DNA from: Caballeronia sordidicola
GTDB taxonomy: Bacteria > Pseudomonadota > Gammaproteobacteria > Burkholderiales > Burkholderiaceae
DNA: 64,000 bases
NCBI RefSeq assembly: GCF_001544455.2
Contig: NZ_FCOC02000016.1
Coordinates: 81,211 to 145,210, forward strand
Direction: 5' to 3'
Below the pieces are notes generated by a model. That model was not told the origin of the DNA. It ran no database searches and worked only from the letters and a program-made list of their open reading frames with translations. This document shows, in pieces, positions 46,414-55,866 of this stretch. Within the stretch, counting starts at the first letter, position 1, and each line of letters begins with the position of its first letter. The position numbers were made by a program, and so were the translations under genes.

Positions 46414-49178
46414 TCAATGATTCGAACGCTTTCAAAGCTGTCCTTTCGTTTCTGAGAGTTCAGATCGATGGAGAGCTCAATGGCCGGATCGTGGTGTCCG
46501 AGGGATATCTCGCGGACGCAGTCGGCAGGTTCGGGGTTCCGTTTTCATTGAACGAGCTGGATCAGGGGCGGCTCGTGAAGCATCTTGAGACGATCTACAT
46601 GACGAAGCAGGAGGATGGTCATCTGCTTCAGGGGAGTTTCAAGCAGTGGTATCCCTCTGCGAAGGCTTCGATAGATTTCCATTACTGGCGTCGCCTGGAA
46701 AAGCACTGGAAGGACAACTCCGTGCTTCCCATCGAGGTGGTCAAATCCGTCGATCAGGTCACCGATGAGATCATCGGGCTTCTGGGCAATCCAAAGGACA
46801 AGGAGAGCTGGAATCGTCGTCGTGGATTGGTCATGGGTCATGTCCAGATGGGCAAGACAACCAACTATTCGGCGTTGATCTCCAAGGCTGCCGATGCTGG
46901 ATACCGCATCATCATCGTGCTCGCCGGTCTCACGAACTCGCTCAGATACCAGACGCAGGTGCGTCTGGACAAGACGTTCGTCGGCAAGTCGTCGATAAGC
47001 GACGCCACGCATTCCAAGATCTATCCCGTTGCCCGTGTCTTTGCTGGAGAGCGTCCCGACTATGTGGCGCGCCATCCGTATTGCGGAACATCACAGCTGT
47101 CCGACTTCAACAGTGCTTTCGCCAATACGGGCGGAGCCCATGAGGGTAACTTTGCCGACCCTATCCTCTTTGTGACCAAGAAGAATCCCAAGGTGCTGGC
47201 AAAGCTGGCCGAATGGCTTTCCGGACTGAGGCAGGATCAGAAGCTGGACGGCCCCATGCTTCTGATCGACGATGAAGCCGACAATGCGAGCGTCAACACT
47301 AACGAGAATCCGAATATCGCAACCGCCATCAATCAGTGCATCAGGGGCATTCTCCACACGACTAAGCAATCCACATATGTAGGCTACACGGCAACGCCAT
47401 TCGCCAATATCTTCATTGATCCCGACACGACGGATGGCCTCGACCGCGAAGATCTGTTCCCTGCGGATTTTATCAAGTCACTCGATCCTCCTGACAACTA
47501 CGTCGGAGCCAGCCGCCTGTTCGGGGAGGATGGTGATCTGCTGCAGCCTTGCGTTTGCAAGATTCCGACTGACTATGCGGATGTCCTGCCGGTCAAGCAT
47601 CTTGGCGCGTGGAAAGTGCCAAGGCTTCCTGCAAGCCTCCTCGATGCCCTGCGCGAATATGTTCTGGCACGGGCTGTGCGGATTTCCCGAGGTGACGGGA
47701 ACGAGAGTTCGGCATTTCTGGTCAATGTCAGCCGCTTCAACGCTGTGCAGGCTCAGGTGCGGGATTTCCTCGATGTGGCGCTTGCTGAGCTCGTGTCCGC
47801 CATCGAGTCTTGGTCGATGGCGTCGTGGGAGCAATCTGCGGCCATGCTTGAACTCAAACGTGTTTGGGACCGGGAGTATGAAGGAACAATCGAGCTCGAC
47901 TGGGATGCCGTTCGTCCATACCTGAAGGCGTCGGTTACGCCGATGGAGACTCGGCTGGTCAACATGAAGGGAGGCGGGATCGACTACGAAAGTGCGCCTC
48001 CCACCGGCCTCCATCTGATTGCTGTGGGTGGCCTTGCCTTGGCGCGAGGACTCACGCTCGACGGGCTGTTGGTTTCCTATGTTCTCCGGAATGTCGGTGC
48101 AGCAGATACCCTTCTGCAGATGGGCCGATGGTTTGGGTACCGGCCAGGCTTCGAGAACATCTGCCGGGTTCATGTGACGGAGTCGCTCGTCGGACACTTC
48201 GAGGAAGTGAGCGCATCTGTCGAGGAGCTTCGTGCGGACTTTCAGCGCATGGCGCTTCTGGGAAAGACTCCCCTGGAATTCGGTCTGAAGGTGAGGCAAA
48301 GCCCCACCGGAATATCGATCACCGCCTCGAACAAGATGCGTGCGGCTACCGAGATATCTCTTGCAGAGGACTTCTCGAATCGCCACGTCCAAGCCTATTC
48401 GGTCTATGACAGCAAGGACATCAATGGGAAAAATCTGGATGTCTTCAAAACTTTCTACGCCAAGATCGGCTCCGTTTCGAAGGAGCAGGTTCCAGAGGAG
48501 GGAAATGCCCGAGTCTGGACCGGTGTCCCGGTCTCCGAGGTCGTCCGGCTTCTGAAGGCATTTGAACTCCCCCAAACGGAATTCAGCGTGCTGGAGGCCG
48601 GTGGCGCAAGTCTGATTGCGGCCTATATCGAAGACAGGCAGAAGACCGAGCTGGCAAGTTGGGACGTCGCCATTCCGTATGTCAAGTTGCGTCCTGCGGA
48701 CGGTGCGCTGCCGTTTGAGTATGCGCGCGATGGATTCGGAGGCCAGACGTACTATCGATCCCGCACGAGCGCGGTCAAGGAAGACGATCTGGTGAAGATC
48801 ACGAAGAAGAATGCCGTTGCCTTCGGTGATGACGATCTTCTCTATGGTGAGGATAGGAACGAGGTTCAGGCAAGGGCGGATGCAATAAAACAGCGCGCCG
48901 TGGATGCCAAGGTCAAATCGCCTTCCAGCGCCGTGCGCCTTGCGATGTCTCGTACACGGCCTTTGCTCGTCGTTCATCTGCTCAGGCTCGCGAGCAAGGA
49001 CAAGGATGTCACGTTCGACTTCGACCCCGAGTTGCCGGTCGTCACGCTGAGTCTGGTGTTCCCGGGAACCGGAGTCCTGTGTCGGGAACGCCGTTACCAC
49101 GCCACGCCAAGACTCATGCAACTGCTTGCCGAGAGACGGAAAGAATCCGAGAGCGACGAGGTGTTGGACGATGAATGA
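46410..49178 (+). CDS. Z1-domain superfamily helicase-like ATPase
   Basis: 922 aa. Walker A-type GHVQMGKTTNYSALISKA at about residue 145, Walker B-like LLIDDEADNAS at about 287, YVGYTATPFANIF at about 328 (motif III-like), and the Z1 signature GGLALARGLTLDGLLVSYVLRN with LLQMGRWFGYRPGF at about 545-590. The Z1 family is a helicase-related ATPase found with MORC ATPases and methylases in defence loci. It overlaps genes on both sides (4 and 8 bases), so its expression is strictly coupled. Confidence 0.92.
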   Translation: MINDSNAFKAVLSFLRVQIDGELNGRIVVSEGYLADAVGRFGVPFSLNELDQGRLVKHLETIYMTKQEDGHLLQGSFKQWYPSAKASIDFHYWRRLEKHWKDNSVLPIEVVKSVDQVTDEIIGLLGNPKDKESWNRRRGLVMGHVQMGKTTNYSALISKAADAGYRIIIVLAGLTNSLRYQTQVRLDKTFVGKSSISDATHSKIYPVARVFAGERPDYVARHPYCGTSQLSDFNSAFANTGGAHEGNFADPILFVTKKNPKVLAKLAEWLSGLRQDQKLDGPMLLIDDEADNASVNTNENPNIATAINQCIRGILHTTKQSTYVGYTATPFANIFIDPDTTDGLDREDLFPADFIKSLDPPDNYVGASRLFGEDGDLLQPCVCKIPTDYADVLPVKHLGAWKVPRLPASLLDALREYVLARAVRISRGDGNESSAFLVNVSRFNAVQAQVRDFLDVALAELVSAIESWSMASWEQSAAMLELKRVWDREYEGTIELDWDAVRPYLKASVTPMETRLVNMKGGGIDYESAPPTGLHLIAVGGLALARGLTLDGLLVSYVLRNVGAADTLLQMGRWFGYRPGFENICRVHVTESLVGHFEEVSASVEELRADFQRMALLGKTPLEFGLKVRQSPTGISITASNKMRAATEISLAEDFSNRHVQAYSVYDSKDINGKNLDVFKTFYAKIGSVSKEQVPEEGNARVWTGVPVSEVVRLLKAFELPQTEFSVLEAGGASLIAAYIEDRQKTELASWDVAIPYVKLRPADGALPFEYARDGFGGQTYYRSRTSAVKEDDLVKITKKNAVAFGDDDLLYGEDRNEVQARADAIKQRAVDAKVKSPSSAVRLAMSRTRPLLVVHLLRLASKDKDVTFDFDPELPVVTLSLVFPGTGVLCRERRYHATPRLMQLLAERRKESESDEVLDDE

Positions 49179-50136
49179 GTTCGAGGTGAGATGGTTGGCG
49201 CTGGTGGGGGCCAAACATGAGAGCACGCGACTGCGTGCGTATCCGGACCATCTGTTCGATTTCTACGTTCAGTACTCGGGTGCGGGGAACCGCGAGTTGA
49301 TCTTGGAAATGCGCAGTGAAGAGATTCCGGAGTTCGAGCTGCCCGCGTTCCGAAACATCGAGATTGCCAAGGTCTTGATGCCGGGTGGGGTGCGAGTCGC
49401 CATGACGCTTCTCGAGCCCGAGCTGGCCAGGAATTTTTCGGTGATGTGCTATGACCTTGCGGAGCGATCGAAAGCTGAGCGAACGGTCATCGGAGCAGTC
49501 ACCATATTGATACGTGTTCTCGATAGCTGGGCCGAACTCTTCAAGCGGCGCCTAGACGAAGGGATTTCAAAGGAAGAGGTGGTGGGACTGTTCGGGGAAC
49601 TTCTGCTCCTCGAAGAACTGATCCGGGAGCGCGTCGCTTCTCTGAAGACGCTCATCGAAGGCTGGCGAGGTCCACATGGAGACGCTAGGGACATCGGGGT
49701 TGGTGGAGTGCGCATGGAGGTTAAGACACAACGCTCGACTGGTGCCATGAAGCTCAGGATTTCCTCATTGGAGCAGCTCAACGATCGTGGCGATAGCGTC
49801 TTCATCGTTTTGCGGAGAATCTCTGCTTCAGACAAGGGGCGATCCGTGCTTGAGGTCGCGCAGGCAGTACAGGACTTGCTGAGCACATCTCCGCTTGCGA
49901 CTCTTGAGTTCGAACGGAAGATCGCTCTTGCGGGGATGGACGACGGATCGAGCCACTGTCACGACAGATACGATAGCGATGAGCGAGTCGTCTATTCGAT
50001 ATTGCATGGCTTTCCCCGGCTCGTTCCTGGAAATGTTCCGGACGGTGTGGTTGCTGCGCAGTACGAGATCGCAGGCCCCTCTCTGGAGGCTTTCCGATCG
50101 ACGTGGAATGTGTTGATCGAGGCCACGCATGCTTGA
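49171..50136 (+). CDS. PD-(D/E)XK-motif nuclease (DUF4420-like)
   Basis: 321 aa. Core: VVGLFGELLLLEELI (first conserved helix, Glu), then GPHGDARDIGVGGVRMEVKTQRSTG, giving D-x-...-E-x-K of the PD-(D/E)XK fold at about residues 172-186. This is the presumed effector nuclease of the operon. The ATG at 49171 overlaps the Z1 stop by 8 bases; the stop overlaps the AIPR start by 8 bases. Confidence 0.85.
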   Translation: MNEFEVRWLALVGAKHESTRLRAYPDHLFDFYVQYSGAGNRELILEMRSEEIPEFELPAFRNIEIAKVLMPGGVRVAMTLLEPELARNFSVMCYDLAERSKAERTVIGAVTILIRVLDSWAELFKRRLDEGISKEEVVGLFGELLLLEELIRERVASLKTLIEGWRGPHGDARDIGVGGVRMEVKTQRSTGAMKLRISSLEQLNDRGDSVFIVLRRISASDKGRSVLEVAQAVQDLLSTSPLATLEFERKIALAGMDDGSSHCHDRYDSDERVVYSILHGFPRLVPGNVPDGVVAAQYEIAGPSLEAFRSTWNVLIEATHA

Positions 50137-52198
50137 GGTCGATCTTGGGCGGACCTACAGGGATCTTGCCAACGAGATCACCATCGGCAGTGCGGCCGAT
50201 GGTGATCTCAAGGTCACGGAGTTCTTCCGTATCTTTGCGCAGCTCGCTGCAGAGAATGGTGACTGTCCCGATCTCGACTATCGACCCGTGCTCAGTGAGT
50301 CGGGTGCGGGATATCGCGTGGACGGAATGGCACTGGATCTTCCGGAGGGCGGAGAGGTGGAATCCGGCGATCTTCATCTCGCTGTCTGCTTGCATCTGCA
50401 GGATTTGGACATGCCTGTGATCAATGCGCGGGAGGTGGATGCCTGCGTCTCTCTGGTGGAGCGGTTCCTGAAAGTTGTACAAAACGACAGGAGCGTCGAG
50501 GCAATGGAGGAGTCGAGCCATGCCTACCAGATCGCGATGCAGATCCGGCACTACCGCTCTCGGATATCGAGAGTGCGTCTGCTGGTGTTGACCAATGCGC
50601 ATCTTAAGACAAGACGGAAGGAATTCGAAACCCGCTATCTCGACGGGCTTCCTCTGCAGGTCAATGTTCTCGACCTCGAGCGTTACGAGCGCATTTCGAG
50701 GAGCGGTTCGGATCCCGTCGAGGTTGACTTCAGCGAGGACTTCGGCGGAGCAGTGCCATGCCTCCCCGCTTCCATGGGTGATACTGGGTTCAGCAGCTAT
50801 CTATTTGCCATGCATGGGCCTGTGCTTGCAAAGGTGTTTGCCTCATATGGCAATCGATTGCTTGAGCAGAACGTCCGTACCTATCTGCAAGCTAAGACTA
50901 GTGTGAACAAAGGCATTCTCAAGACCATCGCGGAGAACCCGTCCATGTTCTTCGCATACAACAATGGACTGACGGGAACCGCGTCTGCCGTGTCGACGGA
51001 AAGATGTGCCGATGGATCGTTGGCCATCTCTCGCATAAAGGACTTTCAGATCGTGAACGGCGGTCAGACAACGGCCTCGATGCTCTATGCAAGAGATGCG
51101 ATGAGCTGCAGCCTCGACGAGGTCTATGTCCAGGTCAAGCTCTCCGTCGTTGGCGACGAACGGTTGGGGGAGGTGGTACCGAAGATTTCGGAGTACGCCA
51201 ATACCCAGAACAAGGTATCTCTGGCTGATTTGGCATCGAACAGTCCTGTACAGGTTCGGATCGAGCGACTTTCGAAGGAGGTGTCTATACCTCAGCGGCC
51301 AGGTGTCCTTTTCTCAACTCGCTGGTTCTACGAGCGGGCGCGTGGCCAGTACAAGGCACTGTTTGCGTACAAGACCACACCGCAGCGAATGCGTCTGGAG
51401 GCTGAGTACCCGAAAGCGCAGCTCATCTCCAAAACGGATCTTTCCAAGTTTGAACTTGCCTTCGATAGCAGGCCACATCACGTCGCTGAAGGGGAGCAGA
51501 AATGCTTTCAGAGGTATGTCAAGACGGTGCTCGCCACATACGGCGATGGCTTGGAACTGAATGAGTTCTGGTTCAAATGCGCCGTTGCGAAGGCCATTGT
51601 CTTCACATCTGTGGACAGGGAGATTGCAAAATCGGAGTGGTACAAGGCCGCCAAGGGTCTCAAGGCCCAGACAACGGCCTACACGGTGTCCGCATTGGCT
51701 CAGGCGTACAGGATGCGTGGCATGCAGGTGGACCTCCTGAGAATCTGGAGGGACCAAGCGGTGTCTTCAGTGCTGATGACATGGACGCTGGAACTGGCCA
51801 AGGGGATTCATGTCATATTGAACAATCCGCCCGGCTCCGTGAAGAACGCCACGGAGTTTTGCAAAAAGGAATTCTGCTGGAATCTGCATGTGCTGCCGGC
51901 AATTCCATCCTTGCCGAAAGGTATGCTGGAATATGGCGTCTCCGTTGAATATGCCAGTCAGAGCGCGGGACAGGGACGTCGCGATGAGAGAAGAAATCGT
52001 GAGCTCGATTTCGAGATAGCCGTTGCGAAACTCGTTCCCAAAGTACACGAGATCCGTCAGCTTGCGCAATCGAGGCAGTTGCTATCCGAGAACAGTTCAC
52101 GCGCTCTTGACAAGCTTCAGGCGGGGCGTCTGAACTTGGTCAAGGCGGAAAAGAACTCTCTCAAGACTCTGCTTGATCGACTGGATATCGAATATTGA
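50129..52198 (+). CDS. AIPR-family (abortive phage infection) protein
   Basis: 689 aa. AIPR signature: NPSMFFAYNNGLTGTASAVS, KDFQIVNGGQTTASMLYA, and SEYANTQNKVSLADLASN. AIPR proteins were named from a lactococcal abortive infection protein; their biochemistry is not settled. Last gene of the overlapping operon, so probably the accessory or sensing component next to the nuclease. Confidence 0.88.
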   Translation: MLEVDLGRTYRDLANEITIGSAADGDLKVTEFFRIFAQLAAENGDCPDLDYRPVLSESGAGYRVDGMALDLPEGGEVESGDLHLAVCLHLQDLDMPVINAREVDACVSLVERFLKVVQNDRSVEAMEESSHAYQIAMQIRHYRSRISRVRLLVLTNAHLKTRRKEFETRYLDGLPLQVNVLDLERYERISRSGSDPVEVDFSEDFGGAVPCLPASMGDTGFSSYLFAMHGPVLAKVFASYGNRLLEQNVRTYLQAKTSVNKGILKTIAENPSMFFAYNNGLTGTASAVSTERCADGSLAISRIKDFQIVNGGQTTASMLYARDAMSCSLDEVYVQVKLSVVGDERLGEVVPKISEYANTQNKVSLADLASNSPVQVRIERLSKEVSIPQRPGVLFSTRWFYERARGQYKALFAYKTTPQRMRLEAEYPKAQLISKTDLSKFELAFDSRPHHVAEGEQKCFQRYVKTVLATYGDGLELNEFWFKCAVAKAIVFTSVDREIAKSEWYKAAKGLKAQTTAYTVSALAQAYRMRGMQVDLLRIWRDQAVSSVLMTWTLELAKGIHVILNNPPGSVKNATEFCKKEFCWNLHVLPAIPSLPKGMLEYGVSVEYASQSAGQGRRDERRNRELDFEIAVAKLVPKVHEIRQLAQSRQLLSENSSRALDKLQAGRLNLVKAEKNSLKTLLDRLDIEY

Positions 52199-52573
52199 AC
52201 TCGCTAAGTCCAAGCAGGCATGACTCCGCCGTAGCCTCCATCATGTGCGGTGCATGGCCTGTCTTGAGATGTTTTCGCCACCGTATGACTCCGAAGACGA
52301 TATTGGGCACCAATGCAGATGTCGCAAGCCGTGGTTCTGGCTTGCATCGGCAGAGACTGACGACACCGGTCGAAAGTCAGCGGAGCTGCACTTGGTCACG
52401 GCGTTGCATGGCGAGGTACGGGTCCAGACTGTCGATCGTCGGTCCATGTAGCGGGGTTCCCCAGCTTGCCGGTCGGTTGTTGCCACACTTCCGTGTACTA
52501 GGATTTCTTAAAAAAATTCGTCGCTGCAACGCGAGCCACCGCTCGATAAGCCGCACCAAAACCGGGGATATCG
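52199..52573. other. 375-bp gap between the two defence operons
   Basis: No supported gene or hairpin; it separates the AIPR operon from the next operon and must hold the latter's promoter. Just before 52574 GGGGAT is 4 to 6 bases from the TTG start. Confidence 0.45.
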
Positions 52574-53956
52574 TTGGCCACAATAACAGAATGGTTCTAC
52601 ACCGCTCCTCTGGAAGATTTCGCGGTGCGACGCGGCGATCCGCTTGGGATGCGTTACGTCGCTGAGGAGATTGCCGAGTTGCTGGCGCCGGGGTTGTCGA
52701 ATCGCACCATGGACGCGCGCTGGCTGACGATCATGTGCTGGGCCCTTGAGCACGCGCACCCGGCGTGGCGCAAGTTCGGTGCTGGCGCTGACGAGGATAC
52801 GGTCGCATCGCGCGACGCGGCGAGAAGTCTCTACACGTGGATTCGCCCGCTTGAACTGCTATGGATTGCGCGCACGTTCAAGGCGACCTCGGACCAAGCG
52901 GCCGAGCGTCGCCAATTGCCAGGCGTGCAGGCCGTGCGGCGATGGGTCGAGCGCGGTGCTACGGAGGCGCGCTTTGGCATGTTCCCCGAATCGTACGCAC
53001 GCTATCGCTTTAACGGCGTATACGGCGCGTATCGAGTGGCGTTGCGCTCGCTTCCGGGTCTTACGATCGGAGCGGACGGCTGGAGGCTCGACAGCCATGG
53101 CAAGGCGCTCGCGGAGATCGTGCATGGCAGCGTGCGGATGAAGCCGGCGCAGAGCATCGGTGGCGGGCGTCGTTCGCTGCCGGAAGAACATTGGCTCGAA
53201 CGGTTTGAGTGGCATCGTGGCCGCGGTACGCCCACGTGTCTGCCGACGGTGTTGACCGATGCACGGCGTCTTCCTGCGGACGAGTCCCGGGTGCTGGCGC
53301 AGTCGCTGTTTTCATCGGCGGCCGGCGACGAAGACGGCCGGCGACGCAGAAGCGTACTTGAGGCCGCCGCGGCTTCCCCGGCGACAACGCGGCCCGCACT
53401 CTACGCTGACATCGCACGCCGCCTCGCAAGCGAGCCCTCAACCGAACGCCTCCAATACTGGTCCGCATTCTCCGAGCTTGCTGACGCGGGAATTGGCGCG
53501 ATGAATGCGTGCTGGAGTGTGGCTGGAAAGCGCGATGCGAGCGGCGGTGGAACGGGCGCGACATCAATCGATGGCGTACTCGCTCACCGTGGCGTGGTTC
53601 ATGCGTTGGACGAACTCGGGCGCGCTGCAAAACGCTGGAAGAAAGAAGGGACCTCGGCCGGCTCGTTCTCCGTTGTCGATGTGTTGGCGGGCGGTATCGT
53701 CGCAGCCGGCACCGATCGCAGGCGCAGGCTGAAGGCGCTTGAACGGCATCATGCGACGTATGGCGGCGGCCTTCGCTGGCTCATGTTCAGCGGAAACGAG
53801 TTGAAGCTGCTCGCGCCATCGCGTGGCGGCGACGCGAGCAATTATCGGGTGAGGATCGAAGCGCTGAGCCGTCTGGGCGCGCAGTGCGGCGTCATCAAGC
53901 GCATTCCCGAAGCATTGCTTGGCGCGGATGCGTTCGACCCGGACGGAGCGATGTAA
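52574..53956 (+). CDS. Unrecognised 460-aa protein, first gene of a PLD/helicase operon
   Basis: 460 aa from a TTG start at 52574 preceded by GGGGAT; the first in-frame ATG comes only at about residue 26, so TTG is likely. N-terminus TITEWFYTAPLEDFAVRRGDPLG, then a long helical region with many Trp and Arg (e.g. MDARWLTIMCWALEHAHPAWRKFG). No enzyme motif is visible. It overlaps the PLD gene by 1 base (TAATG). It is likely a structural or recognition subunit of the operon; other families that begin with a TITEW-like phrase should be compared. Confidence 0.7.
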   Translation: MATITEWFYTAPLEDFAVRRGDPLGMRYVAEEIAELLAPGLSNRTMDARWLTIMCWALEHAHPAWRKFGAGADEDTVASRDAARSLYTWIRPLELLWIARTFKATSDQAAERRQLPGVQAVRRWVERGATEARFGMFPESYARYRFNGVYGAYRVALRSLPGLTIGADGWRLDSHGKALAEIVHGSVRMKPAQSIGGGRRSLPEEHWLERFEWHRGRGTPTCLPTVLTDARRLPADESRVLAQSLFSSAAGDEDGRRRRSVLEAAAASPATTRPALYADIARRLASEPSTERLQYWSAFSELADAGIGAMNACWSVAGKRDASGGGTGATSIDGVLAHRGVVHALDELGRAAKRWKKEGTSAGSFSVVDVLAGGIVAAGTDRRRRLKALERHHATYGGGLRWLMFSGNELKLLAPSRGGDASNYRVRIEALSRLGAQCGVIKRIPEALLGADAFDPDGAM

Positions 53957-55866
53957 TGGCGACATCCAGCACGAAACGGAAGCTTCTAGCGCCACAATGG
54001 AAACCGCTTGCCGGGATCGGTCGAAGCGACATTGGCCGACTGCTCGGCGCGTTGCTCACTACCTACGATCCACCGGATCCGTCCGTATTGATCGAGCATT
54101 ATCTGTCGCATTGGCTCGGCCTCGAAAACAGCTACGTCAGCGAGACGGACGACCGACTGCGCTACTTCGCCGAGCTTGAGGCGGCACTGCGAGGTATCAA
54201 AGGGCGCATTGCAATCGTGTCGTCGGGCGGCGACTCGCCGGCCTGTGCCGAAGGCTGGATCTGGAATTACATCGCGCGCTTTCAGGTTGGCGCGACCGGC
54301 GCGGCGGCCCAGCACGCGAAGCTCTGGATGTTCCACTACGAGGCGACCGAAGCGGGCGCGTCGCAGACGCTCGAAATCGTCATCTCGTCTGCGAATCTTA
54401 CGCAACCTGGATTGAGTAACCAGATCCAGAGCGGATGGCGTTGCGTTGTGCCGCTGACCTCCACCGGATCGAATGCGCGCGAGAAGGGTTGGGGTTGCCT
54501 GCCGAACTTTATTGCCGAACTCGGCCGGGCATCGGGCGTGGATAGTGTGCGAATCGCGGATTGGCGCGAGCTGCTGCGCCGGGCGGCGTGTCCGGAGGGC
54601 GTCGAGTTTGTCGCAAGCGTAGCGGGCAAGCATTCCCCTGCGACGCTGCGCACGCGAGACACCGCGTGGGGCGTTTCGGGACTTGCGAATCTCTGGTCGC
54701 GAAAGCATCCGCGACAATTGACGGTGCTTACGCCCACATTCGGACGTTGGGACCGCGACGCTTTCGAGCAATGGTGCGAGACGGCAGCCGTAGAACCACA
54801 TAATGTCGCTTCGGCATGGATCTGCTGTGAGCATCCTTGGGCCGACAACTGGCAACTGGATCCCTCCAGCGAGCATGCGCTCACGGACGCGGGAATGCAG
54901 TGGCGCGAGATCGCCGTGCCCGATGGCGTCAAGCAGAGTCCGCTAGGCGACGAACATAAACAGGAAGACCGGCGCTGGAGCCACGCGAAACTCTATGAGC
55001 TTCGCGAGGGCAATCAGCGCCGCCTGCTCGTAACGTCGGCAAATTTCAGCGCGTCGGCCTGGGGCCAGTGGAATCAGGACGGTAAGCTTGAGATCGGCAA
55101 CTTCGAACTCGGCGTCGCGTTTCCGGTACGCGACGCCTTTGGCAGCCGGCTGGGGCAAGGCGAATTTGTGCGGCATACCTGCGAGGTCGATTACAGCCGC
55201 GACGCTGAGCAGCAGATCGGCTGGCTCGCGGCCGACTGGGACGGGAAGACGCTTCAGATCGGATGCCGCGCGCAATGCCCGCTCGTGGCCCGGATTGAGG
55301 TCACGGTAGCGCGTGCAAAAAGTATCCGTCATCACAGGGTCGCGTGGTCGAACGGCGTACCGTCCCGGGCTGCGTTTGCGTGGTCCGAGGCGAAAGGAGA
55401 TATCCCAATCGCGGTGACGGTGACCACCATGAAAGGCGAATTGCGAACAACCCCGATTCACGACACCCGTACGAGCGACGATAGCCGCCTGCTTTGTCCT
55501 GACTACGACGAAGCGAAGCTGCGTGAAGCGGCCGACATTTTGCTTGAAGAAAAATACGGCTACGCACGCATACCGGATGAAGGCGATCGCAAGCGCTCTG
55601 GCAACGGTAAGCGTAAAGGCGCTGCCGGTGGCGACTATGCGGTTGACGCTTACCTCGATGCACGCCGACGCTTTCGCTGCGTCGATAACTGGTGGAACCA
55701 TCTTCAGTCCGCCAACGAGAACTTGCGCAAGCAGATCGTCAGCGACGGCAGACAGCTCTACGAGCGCTGGCACAAAGCGGGCCAGTCAGCTCCGCACCTC
55801 GGCGAACGCATCGCCGCGCGTATTGCTGCCGACGAACTTCAATTGAGAATCAGGCAGAACAAATGA
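53956..55866 (+). CDS. PLD-superfamily protein with two HKD motifs
   Basis: 636 aa. First motif AAAQHAKLWMFHYEATEAG then LEIVISSANLTQPGLSNQ (about 120-155); second SHAKLYELREGNQRRLLVTSANFSASAWGQWN (about 341-370). Two halves of one active site point to a DNA-cutting PLD nuclease, as in BfiI-like and DISARM DrmC enzymes, or a phospholipase; DNA context favours a nuclease. The C-terminal 250 residues are unknown. Start ATG 53956 overlaps the upstream stop by 1 base; the stop overlaps the helicase start by 4 bases. Confidence 0.87.
   Translation: MATSSTKRKLLAPQWKPLAGIGRSDIGRLLGALLTTYDPPDPSVLIEHYLSHWLGLENSYVSETDDRLRYFAELEAALRGIKGRIAIVSSGGDSPACAEGWIWNYIARFQVGATGAAAQHAKLWMFHYEATEAGASQTLEIVISSANLTQPGLSNQIQSGWRCVVPLTSTGSNAREKGWGCLPNFIAELGRASGVDSVRIADWRELLRRAACPEGVEFVASVAGKHSPATLRTRDTAWGVSGLANLWSRKHPRQLTVLTPTFGRWDRDAFEQWCETAAVEPHNVASAWICCEHPWADNWQLDPSSEHALTDAGMQWREIAVPDGVKQSPLGDEHKQEDRRWSHAKLYELREGNQRRLLVTSANFSASAWGQWNQDGKLEIGNFELGVAFPVRDAFGSRLGQGEFVRHTCEVDYSRDAEQQIGWLAADWDGKTLQIGCRAQCPLVARIEVTVARAKSIRHHRVAWSNGVPSRAAFAWSEAKGDIPIAVTVTTMKGELRTTPIHDTRTSDDSRLLCPDYDEAKLREAADILLEEKYGYARIPDEGDRKRSGNGKRKGAAGGDYAVDAYLDARRRFRCVDNWWNHLQSANENLRKQIVSDGRQLYERWHKAGQSAPHLGERIAARIAADELQLRIRQNK

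Noticed and set aside
47478..49226. 582-codon antisense ORF across the Z1 gene
   Set aside because: Shadow frame; the sense strand carries clear helicase and Z1 motifs.
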